The position numbers and the translations under genes were made by a program. Below the pieces are notes generated by a model. The model worked only from the letters and a program-made list of their open reading frames with translations. It was not told the origin of the DNA and searched no databases. From contig JACQQO010000007.1 in assembly GCA_016206955.1 (NCBI GenBank), forward strand, positions 1 to 6,116: DNA of 6,116 nt, written 5' to 3'. Within the stretch, counting starts at the first letter, position 1, and each line of letters starts with the position of its first letter. Positions 1 through 6,116 of this stretch are shown piece after piece. Source of the stretch: Candidatus Omnitrophota bacterium (GTDB taxonomy: Bacteria > Omnitrophota > Omnitrophia > Omnitrophales > Danuiimicrobiaceae).

Positions 1-2513
1 ATTTCAATCATCGCAAGTTTGATAATATCGGCTGCCGAGCCTTGAATGGGGGCATTAATGGCAACGCGCTCGGCAAATTGACGCCGATTCAGATTAGACG
101 AATTGATCTCCGGAAAATAAGAACGCCGTCCTAAAATCGTTTTGAGAAAACCGCGCTGGCGGGCTTCTTCCTTTTGAGCCTCGAGATATTCTTTCACTTT
201 CGCATAGCGCTCAAAATAAGAATCGATAAAAGCCTGTGCCTCGCTCACTGAAATTCCCAAACTTTGCGCCAGCCCAAATGCGCTTACCCCGTAGACAATG
301 CTAAAATTAATGGTCTTTGCTACATTCCGCATTTCGCGCGTCACATCCTTCGGCACTATGTTGTAAAGAAGCGTGGCGGTAAATTGATGAACGTCGCGGC
401 CTTCTTGGAACGCTTGAACTAAATTGGGATCCTCGGAAAAATGAGCCAACACGCGAAGTTCTACCTGCGAATAATCCGCTGAAAGAATCTGTCGGCCTTT
501 CGCGCGCGGGATAAAAGCACGCCTAATTTGGCGGCCGAGCTCGGTCTTAATGGGAATATTTTGAAGATTAGGCTCTGAACTTGAAAGCCTGCCGGTTGAA
601 GTGGTGGTTTGGTTAAAAGAAGTATGGATCACTTGGGTATCGGGATGAATCAAATCCGGAAGCGCATCAACGTAAGTTGATTTTAACTTGGTTTTCTCGC
701 GGTATTCCAGCAGCCGTTTGGGAAGTTCATAACTTTGCGCAAGCCGTTCCAACACATCCGCGTCGGTGGAATAGCCTGTTTTGGTCCGTTTAATAATCGG
801 AAGCTTCAGCTTCGTAAATAAAATATCGGCCAGCTGCTTCGTTGAATTAATATTAAATTCTTCGCCGGCTTCTTTGCAAATGGCCGCCGTAAGCTGATCC
901 AAATCACGGCCTAAATTTTTACAAAGCTCTTTTAAGAAATTTCGATCGACCGCAACGCCGTTCATTTCCATTTGAGCAAGCACGCGCAAAAGAGGCATTT
1001 CAAGTTTCTCAAAAAGCTCGGTTAATTGATTCGCTTCAAGCAGCTTCCGGAGAGGCTCGACGAGTCTGAAAACACAATCGGCGTCTTCCGAGGCATATTC
1101 AGAAATTTTCTCAAGCGGGACTTCCTCCATCGAGATTTGCTTTTTGCCGCTTCCGATGAGGCTTTCGATATCAATTTTCTTAATTCCAAGATATTCAAAG
1201 GTAATGTCATCTAAATTATGGTTGAGTTTTAGAGGATTGACTAAATAGGAGGCGATCATGGTGTCAAACGCAAGGCCTTTCAAATCGATCCCGTGGCGTT
1301 TGAGAACGATGAAATCGTACTTCATATTCTGGCCGTATTTTTCGATTTTTTCATTTTCCAAGACTGGCGCAATCAGGCTCCGAACCTTCTCCCATTCGAT
1401 GCCGCGGGCAGAAAGTGGCCGCGCGGCCACTTTCTTGTCTGTACATTTGTACATACATACAGGAATGTAATACGCTTCCTTGGATTTGACTGAAAAGCTG
1501 ACTCCGACTAAGCCGGCTTTTGTCGGTTCAGTGGAAGTGGTTTCAGTATCAACTGCGACGGCGTTTGCCTGTTCGAGTTGTTCAACCAGTTTCTTAAGAT
1601 CCTCCTCAGTCGTCACTAAGTGATATTTTCGCTTCTCTTCGCCAGTCTCTCCAACAGGCGTCAATTCCTTAAGAAGGCTTCTAAATTCGAAGCGTTTGTA
1701 GAGTTCTGCCAGCCGTTTCTCATCGGACGGTTGTACTTTCATTTGTTCCAGATCGAGTTCAATTGGTACATTGCAATCAATCGTAGCAAGGTCTTTCGAA
1801 AGCCGAGCAAGTTCTTGATTTTCCTCAAGCGTTTTTTTTCTGGCTCCTTTAACTCGATCTAGATTGCGGTAGAGTTTTTCTAATGAACCGTACTCCGAGA
1901 TCAGTTCGACAGCGGTTTTTTCGCCGATTCCGGGAACGCCCGGAATATTATCTGAGGCGTCTCCTGCCAAACTCATGATATCCACGACCTGTTCAGGACC
2001 GAGCCCGCGAAAACGTTCTTCGACGCTTTTTCGGTCCAAAACTTCTTCCTTGTGCGTGTTAAAAACTTTCACTTTCTCATCCACAAGCTGCAGCGCGTCT
2101 TTATCACCGGTGACGATCAAAACTTCAAGCCCTTCTTTCTCGGCTCTCTTCGCGATCGTGCCGAGCAAATCATCAGCTTCATAACCGGCTTTCTCAAACA
2201 CGGGGATTCGATAAGCCTGAACAAATTCTTTAATGTGCGGCATTTGCTCAATCAGATCGTCTGGCATCGGTTTTCGGTGCGCTTTATAGGCATCATAGCG
2301 TCCGTGTCGAAACGTTGGCTCTTTTCGGTCAAAACAAATCCCCACGTAGTTCGGCTTCTCCTCTCGGAGGAGCTTGCGAAGCATCGTAATGAAGCCGTAA
2401 ATTGCATTGGTGGGTTCTCCTTTTGAATTAGTAAGCTCGCGAATGGCGAAAAACGCCCGGTAACAAAAGGATTGCCCATCAATCAATAAGAGACGGCCAG
2501 GAATTGAATTCAT
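1..2513 (-). CDS. polA: DNA polymerase I, 3' end cut off by the window edge
   Basis: DNA polymerase I fills gaps and removes RNA primers in replication and repair. 837 full codons are visible with no frameshift; the C-terminus lies beyond base 1. The N-terminal 5'-nuclease domain shows LLIDG with D12, YEADD (D114, D115), VTGDKD and the helix-hairpin-helix run GDASDNIPGVPGIGEKTA. The 3'-5' proofreading domain looks active: DTET (D322, E324), QNMKYD (N396, D400) and YASED (Y473, D477), matching the E. coli D355/E357/D424/Y497/D501 set. The polymerase domain shows motif A (SADYSQVELR, D680) and motif B (R729, K733, F737, Y741, G742). F737 is the usual Phe; the residue after it is Ser (S738) where E. 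coli and Taq have Gly. Motif C (HDE) is not in the window. The ATG at 2513 is the first start after an in-frame TAG 8 codons upstream; there is no good Shine-Dalgarno. A palindromic insert encodes residues 360-368. It may be read together with pilT upstream. Confidence 0.98.
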   Translation of the reverse strand, partial: MNSIPGRLLLIDGQSFCYRAFFAIRELTNSKGEPTNAIYGFITMLRKLLREEKPNYVGICFDRKEPTFRHGRYDAYKAHRKPMPDDLIEQMPHIKEFVQAYRIPVFEKAGYEADDLLGTIAKRAEKEGLEVLIVTGDKDALQLVDEKVKVFNTHKEEVLDRKSVEERFRGLGPEQVVDIMSLAGDASDNIPGVPGIGEKTAVELISEYGSLEKLYRNLDRVKGARKKTLEENQELARLSKDLATIDCNVPIELDLEQMKVQPSDEKRLAELYKRFEFRSLLKELTPVGETGEEKRKYHLVTTEEDLKKLVEQLEQANAVAVDTETTSTEPTKAGLVGVSFSVKSKEAYYIPVCMYKCTDKKVAARPLSARGIEWEKVRSLIAPVLENEKIEKYGQNMKYDFIVLKRHGIDLKGLAFDTMIASYLVNPLKLNHNLDDITFEYLGIKKIDIESLIGSGKKQISMEEVPLEKISEYASEDADCVFRLVEPLRKLLEANQLTELFEKLEMPLLRVLAQMEMNGVAVDRNFLKELCKNLGRDLDQLTAAICKEAGEEFNINSTKQLADILFTKLKLPIIKRTKTGYSTDADVLERLAQSYELPKRLLEYREKTKLKSTYVDALPDLIHPDTQVIHTSFNQTTTSTGRLSSSEPNLQNIPIKTELGRQIRRAFIPRAKGRQILSADYSQVELRVLAHFSEDPNLVQAFQEGRDVHQFTATLLYNIVPKDVTREMRNVAKTINFSIVYGVSAFGLAQSLGISVSEAQAFIDSYFERYAKVKEYLEAQKEEARQRGFLKTILGRRSYFPEINSSNLNRRQFAERVAINAPIQGSAADIIKLAMIE
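1410..1435. repeat. Perfect 26-base palindrome in frame inside polA
   Basis: Each half is 13 bases (AGAAAGTGGCCGC followed directly by its reverse complement) with no spacer. It is followed on the plus strand by a second symmetric stretch at 1440-1453, TGTACA-TT-TGTACA, and then TACATACAGG. In polA the whole stretch (about 1410-1463) reads as residues 351-368, PVCMYKCTDKKVAARPLS, between the conserved AYYIP strand and the APVLENEKI / GQNMKYD region of the proofreading domain. That position is a variable surface loop in the family. The symmetry is seen directly. That it is an inserted mobile palindrome is inference, supported by the Cys/Lys-rich, atypical residues. Confidence 0.75.
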
Positions 2514-2672
2514 AGCGAGACAGTCAAAACCGTATAACTAAAAAATCACCTAACACTTAATAAATTTGGGATTAACCGTTTTGAGAAATCATTGAGGGGT
2601 AGAACTCGAAAGGATAATTACCCTAAAATTGTTTAAGTAGAATACCTTAAGAAAATCGATAAATCAAGTATT
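2514..2672 (-). other. AT-rich gap between pilT and polA
   Basis: This stretch holds no gene. No GC-rich stem followed by a T-run is seen after the pilT stop, so read-through from pilT into polA is possible. A weak promoter-like pair for polA can be drawn on the minus strand: TATACG (plus-strand 2531-2536) with TTAAGT (2555-2560) 18 bases upstream. It would leave only a very short leader, and the match is poor. A 14-base near-palindrome with one mismatched pair, AGGATAATTACCCT, lies at 2611-2624. It could be an operator, but nothing else supports that. Confidence 0.35.
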
Positions 2673-3779
2673 TTATTTCTTGGCAAAGACACCGGCGCTG
2701 GCGCCTTTGGTGGAAAATTTAACTTGGCTCGCTTGCTGGGCAAATTGGGCCGGATCATAAGATTTGGAAATGGCATCGTCATAAGAAATGATGCCTTTGC
2801 TGTAAAGCTCTAATAAATGGCTGTCCAGCGTCCTGCTGCCGTATTTGGTGCCAGTTTGAAGTTCAGAAATAATCTGATGGGTTTTGCCTTCCCGAATCAA
2901 GTTCGCGATCGCAGGAGTGGAAATCATAATTTCAAACGCCGCCACGCGTCCGGACTTGCCCATTTTTGGAATGAGCACTTGAGAAATCACGGCGATCACT
3001 GTCGAGGCCAACTGAACACGAATTTGGGGCTGTTGATGTGCCGGAAACACATCGATAATCCGGTCCACTGTTCTCGCAGCTCCTGTCGTGTGAAGGGTGG
3101 CAAAAACTAAATGTCCGGTTTCGGCCGCGGTAATCGCAGCTTCCATCGTCGCCAAATCGCGCATTTCACCGATCAAAATGACGTCCGGATCTTGGCGCAA
3201 CGATTTAATCAACGCTTCGGAAAAAGAGGGTACGTCCACCCCTACTTCCCGTTGGTTGACAATGGCTTTTTGATGATCATGAAAATATTCGATAGGATCT
3301 TCGATGGTAATAATATGGGTATCGTCTCGGGTCTCATTGATATAGTTCAACATGGTTGCCAGCGTGGTCGTTTTACCGGAACCCGTGGGGCCGGTCACCA
3401 AAATTAGGCCGCGGGGCCGGTTGAGAAGCGCGATCACTTTGTCCGTCAATCCAATCTGCTCAAAGGTGAAAAATTGCCTCGGAAGTATCCTAAGTACAAT
3501 TCCAAAAGCGCCTTTCTGTTTGAAACAAGAAGCGCGGAAGCGAAAGCCTTTTTCGATATTGAATCCGAAATCTACGCCGCCAATGCGCTCGATTTGCGAT
3601 TGGTGCTGCTCCGAAGCAATCATCTTGGTCAATTCTTCAGTATCTTTGGCGGTTAAAATCTTGTTGTCCAGGGCAACTAATTTCCCGTCCACTCGGAAGG
3701 TAACGGGCCGGCCGACAGAGATATGGATATCCGAGGCGCCTTGCCTCACTGCTTCATCTAAAACGTGGCGAATGTCCAT
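2673..3779 (-). CDS. pilT: Type IV pilus retraction ATPase PilT
   Basis: PilT is a cytoplasmic hexameric ATPase of the GspE/PilT secretion-ATPase family. It drives disassembly and retraction of type IV pili, giving twitching motility. The 368-residue protein has the usual family length. The N-terminal PAS-like domain begins with the typical GASDIHISVGRPVTFRVDG. The RecA-like domain shows Walker A GPTGSGKT (130-137), the Asp box TIEDPIEY (158-165), the Walker B run DPDVILIGEMRD with catalytic E205, and the His box TGHLVFATLHT (H223, H230). TVDRIIDVFPAHQQPQIR follows, which separates PilT from the extension ATPase PilB; the tetracysteine motif of PilB is absent. The PilT signature AIRNLIRE appears as AIANLIRE (290-297). 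The start at 3779 is backed by AAAGGA four bases upstream and by a promoter at 3819-3827. No other pilus gene is in the window. PilU is a possible alternative, but the sequence is closer to PilT. Confidence 0.97.
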   Translation of the reverse strand: MDIRHVLDEAVRQGASDIHISVGRPVTFRVDGKLVALDNKILTAKDTEELTKMIASEQHQSQIERIGGVDFGFNIEKGFRFRASCFKQKGAFGIVLRILPRQFFTFEQIGLTDKVIALLNRPRGLILVTGPTGSGKTTTLATMLNYINETRDDTHIITIEDPIEYFHDHQKAIVNQREVGVDVPSFSEALIKSLRQDPDVILIGEMRDLATMEAAITAAETGHLVFATLHTTGAARTVDRIIDVFPAHQQPQIRVQLASTVIAVISQVLIPKMGKSGRVAAFEIMISTPAIANLIREGKTHQIISELQTGTKYGSRTLDSHLLELYSKGIISYDDAISKSYDPAQFAQQASQVKFSTKGASAGVFAKK

Positions 3780-3818
3780 GACATCCTTTGGTTGTGGGAT
3801 TGTTAACTGCGTGAATTA

Positions 3819-3827
3819 AGTATAACA
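3819..3827 (-). promoter_or_regulatory. Extended -10 promoter for pilT
   Basis: On the minus strand the bases read TGTTATACT, that is TG-n-TATACT, an extended -10 with five of six matches to TATAAT. No good -35 is seen at 17 bases (TAGCAG), which fits an extended -10 promoter. It would start transcription near 3812, giving a leader of about 33 bases that holds the Shine-Dalgarno AAAGGA (plus-strand 3784-3789) before the ATG at 3779. It separates pilT from the rnf pair. Confidence 0.5.
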
Positions 3828-3857
3828 CATGAGGATAGCTGCTGCTACTTAACTACC

Positions 3858-3917
3858 TTAGGGGGACACTTTACTTAATTCCCTTTCATGACTGAATTAA
3901 GTAAAGTGTCCCCCTAA
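3858..3917. repeat. Inverted-repeat element with perfect 24-base arms
   Basis: The left arm (3858-3881) begins TTAGGGGGACACTTTACTT, and the right arm (3894-3917) is its exact reverse complement. The 12-base spacer is CCTTTCATGACT. It begins 16 bases past the rnfD stop. RNA from either strand would fold into a long hairpin. There is no T-run after it on the minus strand, so it is not a classical intrinsic terminator, although it could slow polymerase or protect the 3' end of rnfD mRNA. It looks like a REP-type or small non-autonomous palindromic element; that assignment is inference. Shorter copies of the inner arm motif TACTTAA lie nearby at 3816-3822 (inverted) and 3846-3852. Confidence 0.85.
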
Positions 3918-3933
3918 CTCCAAGTTACTAAAC

Positions 3934-4770
3934 TCAATTAAAAACCTTCCGCAAATGCAGTCCTGCAAAACGGTCAAGGGTAGGGGCAAGCGCATTCATG
4001 AGAAGAATTGAGGTGGCCATCGCCTCAGTAGAACCAATCCATGTATGGATGATTGCGGTTAACGCGCCGGCGCAAACGGCGAAAAGCGCGCGCCCTTCTT
4101 TGGTAACTGGAGTGGTCGTCCAATCGGTCACAAAAAAGAAAGCGCCGATTAAAATGCTTCCGTCTAATATTTCGCGAAGCACATCCCTTCCAAGAAGAGA
4201 AGATCCGATGGCAACCGCCGCGATATAAAGAAAGGAGGCCTCCCACGAAATCCATTTTTTGACCACAAGGATCATGCCGCTAATGACAATTGCAACGAGG
4301 CTGGCTCCACCCAAAAGTTGGGCGCCGACCATTACCTCGGGTGAAAATAAAACCAAAACGCCGTAGCCAAAGAGCGAGGGGTGAAGTAGGTTTTGGCCAA
4401 AACCGCCGAAGATTTCTTTTCCCATTACCACTGCCAAAAGAGTCCCAAGCAAAATCAGCTGCCATGAAAGTGTTGGAGGAAGCAGAAAAGCGAAAAGAAC
4501 GCCGGTCAAGATGGCGCTTCCATTTTGGATATACAACTGCCGCTTGGTGAGAATTCGAAATAGACATTCAAACGCTATTGCAGAACTCAAAACAACGAAT
4601 AAAATTCTGAGCGCATTCCATTTAAAAAAGAAAATGCTCGCAATACCAATTGGAAGAAGAGACGCAATCATTCCCCAAACGATGGTTTGAGCGGAATGTG
4701 CCGCGTGCAGGTGAGGACTTGAGGCAAGTGAGAAGGGTTTCTCGGGCTTAGTCCCGCGAAGAGAAAGCAT
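3934..4770 (-). CDS. rnfD: RnfD-like membrane subunit of an Rnf complex, without the FMN loop
   Basis: RnfD is a membrane subunit of the Rnf ferredoxin:NAD+ oxidoreductase (Rsx in E. coli), which couples electron flow to Na+ or H+ transport. The 278-residue model has about ten hydrophobic segments. Family motifs are clear: SSPHLHA (17-23), NGSAILTG (83-90), GKEIFGGFGQN plus LLHPS (117-132), GAFFFVTDWTTTPVTKEGR (209-227) and SILLMNALAP (254-263). It is shorter than usual (E. coli RsxD is about 350). The shortfall lies after FGYGVLVLF (134-142), where the family has a periplasmic loop with the S-x-A-T site whose Thr carries covalent FMN. Here only SPEVMVGAQLLGGAS remains, so the site looks missing. 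The ATG at 4770 was chosen over a longer frame from 4899 because the extra residues only mirror rnfC and the protein aligns from SSPHLHA. It overlaps rnfC by 23 bases, so translation is probably coupled. The Shine-Dalgarno is weak. NqrB is a related alternative. Confidence 0.9.
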   Translation of the reverse strand: MLSLRGTKPEKPFSLASSPHLHAAHSAQTIVWGMIASLLPIGIASIFFFKWNALRILFVVLSSAIAFECLFRILTKRQLYIQNGSAILTGVLFAFLLPPTLSWQLILLGTLLAVVMGKEIFGGFGQNLLHPSLFGYGVLVLFSPEVMVGAQLLGGASLVAIVISGMILVVKKWISWEASFLYIAAVAIGSSLLGRDVLREILDGSILIGAFFFVTDWTTTPVTKEGRALFAVCAGALTAIIHTWIGSTEAMATSILLMNALAPTLDRFAGLHLRKVFN

Positions 4771-6073
4771 AGACGGGTTCTCGCTCTGAATCCTCGCTTT
4801 TGAAAACTTCCTTTCCCTTTCGGATGATGTCCACCATGGGAATGTAAGAAGGACAAATGTAAGCACAAAGACCGCATTCGGTGCACGAATCGATTTCATA
4901 CGTTTGGGCCAAGTCCGGTTGGCCTTGTCGAATGGCCTTTACGATCGCTTCGGGCACCAGCGATACTGGACAGATGTCAATGCAGAAACCGCACCGGATA
5001 CAGGTTTCTTCTTTTCCAAACATTTCAAGCTCTGAAGAAAAAGCTAAAATTCCTGGCACTTCCTTCGTCACTGGCTCATCGAGATGAGCAATCGAGCGGC
5101 CCGTCATCGGCCCTCCAAAAATAACCCGCTCCGGTTCGCGCATAAAACCTTTGCATGCGCGAATGAGATCGGCTGCTTGGGTTCCCATCCTCGCCCAAAG
5201 ATTCTTGGGTTCCAAAATCGAAGAACCGCTTACCGTCATCACGCGTTCATACAGCGGTTTCTTGAGATAAACCGCTTCATAAACGGCGAATGCGCTCGCG
5301 ACACTCTCAACCAAAATGCCTGCTTCAAGCGCTGTCTCACCTTTTTTCAAAGGCCGTCCAAGAATAGACTCTGCCAAAGCGCGTTCCGATCCTTGCGGAT
5401 AACGAACGGGCAATACAGCGGTTTTAATTCGCTCGAATTTCAAGTTGTAATTTTTACTGTTCAAAAGCTCAAGCGCTTCCAATTTATTTTGCTCCACCGC
5501 AATGACGACTCGCTCAGCACCCGAGGCTATTCGAAGAATCTCGGCTCCTTTCAAAATTTCGACTGGATGATTGAGCATCAAAACATGATCTGCGGTCAGA
5601 AAAGGCTCCGATTCGCAGCCATCCAAAATCAAGGTCTCGACTTTTTTTGCCCTCGCTTCCGTCAAATGCACATGGATTGCGTGGCCCTTCCCGCCAAGAT
5701 CAACAACTCCTGCTTCATGAATGAGCGTAGCCAATTGATCCGGCTCTGATGGAATTTCCACACGCGCTTGAATGGAAGGATCTAATTTATCAACTTCATC
5801 CGATTCGATCACAATTCGATCCTCCATTATGTTCGTAACTTTCCCGCTGACGCTGGAATGAAGCGGAACCGAGTTCCATTCGGAGGCTTCTGCAATTTTA
5901 CTTCCTACGAACACCGCTTCGCCTTCGTGGACACACGGAATAGCAGGTGCGACAGCCGACTGCTTGAGGAAAAAGGTGAGAAATCTTGCGGGACGTGGGA
6001 GATGAATCTGAGTGCCTGAGAGGCTCCGGTATTTAAAATCCGGAAGGCGAACTCCCTTTCTAAGCGGCTTCAT
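4748..6073 (-). CDS. rnfC: RnfC-like Fe-S/flavoprotein subunit of an Rnf complex
   Basis: RnfC is the peripheral subunit of the Rnf complex that exchanges electrons with NAD(H) on the cytoplasmic side. The 441-residue length is that of the short clostridial form, without the long repeat tail of E. coli RsxC. In order: an N-terminal barrel-sandwich region ending SVSGKV (74-79); a Rossmann-like FMN/NADH region; VRYPQGSE (213-220); a middle domain with PLYERVMTVSG (273-283) and GGPMTG (320-325); and two 4Fe-4S motifs, C358/C361/C364/C368 and C397/C400/C403/C407, each followed by Pro. Two family signatures are altered. The usual GLGGAGFPT is DLGGKGHAI (125-133), and the usual NGAECEP is DGCESEP (151-157). 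The N-terminal GGVHPP is also not recognisable. The reading frame is intact, so decay is unlikely. The ATG at 6073 has no clear Shine-Dalgarno, and a hairpin sits 17 bases upstream. rnfD follows with overlap. NuoF-like proteins share the fold but not this domain order. Confidence 0.93.
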   Translation of the reverse strand: MKPLRKGVRLPDFKYRSLSGTQIHLPRPARFLTFFLKQSAVAPAIPCVHEGEAVFVGSKIAEASEWNSVPLHSSVSGKVTNIMEDRIVIESDEVDKLDPSIQARVEIPSEPDQLATLIHEAGVVDLGGKGHAIHVHLTEARAKKVETLILDGCESEPFLTADHVLMLNHPVEILKGAEILRIASGAERVVIAVEQNKLEALELLNSKNYNLKFERIKTAVLPVRYPQGSERALAESILGRPLKKGETALEAGILVESVASAFAVYEAVYLKKPLYERVMTVSGSSILEPKNLWARMGTQAADLIRACKGFMREPERVIFGGPMTGRSIAHLDEPVTKEVPGILAFSSELEMFGKEETCIRCGFCIDICPVSLVPEAIVKAIRQGQPDLAQTYEIDSCTECGLCAYICPSYIPMVDIIRKGKEVFKSEDSEREPVYAFSSRD

Positions 6074-6090
6074 GATTGGATCAGTGTGTC

Positions 6091-6110
6091 ATCCCCGCGC
6101 ACGCGGGGAT
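6091..6110. repeat. GC-rich hairpin repeat upstream of rnfC
   Basis: ATCCCCGCG and CGCGGGGAT form nine-base inverted arms around a two-base centre. The flanks GTGTC and CCAGAG give the common form GTCATCCCCGCG...GCGGGGATCCAG, a pattern often scattered between genes in many bacteria. It lies between the rnfC start and whatever precedes it, so it may be in the rnfC leader. The rnfC promoter is not visible in the 43 bases available. Confidence 0.7.
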
Positions 6111-6116
6111 CCAGAG

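Noticed and set aside
2052..2426. A 124-codon plus-strand open frame
   Set aside because: It lies antisense to the 5'-nuclease domain of polA and shows no domain or start signal.
2694..2706. A short GC-rich inverted repeat (GGCGC-TG-GCGCC) near the pilT 3' end
   Set aside because: It lies within the coding sequence for the Gly/Ala/Ser tail, is only five bases per arm and has no T-run, so it is likely chance.
3352..3819. A 155-codon plus-strand open frame
   Set aside because: It is antisense to the pilT start and nucleotide-binding region; it is a shadow of conserved codons.
3858..3917. The inverted repeat as an intrinsic terminator for rnfD
   Set aside because: The arms are long, but no T-run follows on the minus strand and the arm ends are AT-rich. 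A repeat element explains it better, although some effect on transcript ends is possible.
4771..4899. A longer rnfD model starting at 4899 with an extra hydrophobic N-terminus
   Set aside because: The extra 43 residues lie wholly inside rnfC in another frame, and family similarity begins only near SSPHLHA. The ATG at 4770 fits better.
5084..5749. A 221-codon plus-strand open frame
   Set aside because: It is fully antisense to rnfC, whose motifs are clear. The translation shows no recognisable domain.

Overview
The window carries four protein genes, all on the minus strand. Read in the direction of transcription (from the high end down) they are rnfC, rnfD, pilT and polA, and polA runs off the low end. 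Nearly the whole window is coding. The only non-coding stretches are about 150 bases between rnfD and pilT, about 160 bases between pilT and polA, and 43 bases upstream of rnfC. Every plus-strand open frame lies antisense to these genes and is a shadow. I see no tRNA, rRNA, CRISPR array or transposase gene.

The organism is a bacterium. A PilT retraction ATPase points to type IV pili, and an RnfC/RnfD pair points to a membrane redox complex coupled to an ion gradient. Base composition looks moderate by eye. Several palindromic repeats in a short span, together with the sequence divergence, suggest an uncultured Gram-negative lineage. Omnitrophota or a neighbouring phylum is a guess from general impression, not something the sequence proves.

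Region by region: (1) 6091-6110 is a GC-rich hairpin just upstream of rnfC. (2) 6073-3934 is rnfC-rnfD, overlapping by 23 bases and so translationally linked. rnfG, rnfE, rnfA and rnfB do not follow. RnfC keeps both 4Fe-4S motifs but has a changed glycine-rich flavin/NADH loop. RnfD is short and lacks the periplasmic loop that normally carries the covalent FMN. (3) 3933-3780 holds a 60-base element with perfect 24-base inverted arms, then a good extended -10 promoter and Shine-Dalgarno site for pilT. (4) 3779-2673 is an intact pilT. (5) 2672-2514 is an AT-rich gap with no clear terminator. (6) 2513-1 is DNA polymerase I with intact 5'-nuclease and proofreading residues and polymerase motifs A and B; motif C lies outside the window. 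A perfect 26-base palindrome sits in frame inside polA and encodes part of a variable loop.

The most interesting points are the RnfC/RnfD pair, which seems altered at two flavin-related sites and stands apart from the other rnf genes, and the in-frame palindromic element in polA. The latter resembles in principle the palindromic elements found inside Rickettsia genes. Housekeeping function is otherwise ordinary.
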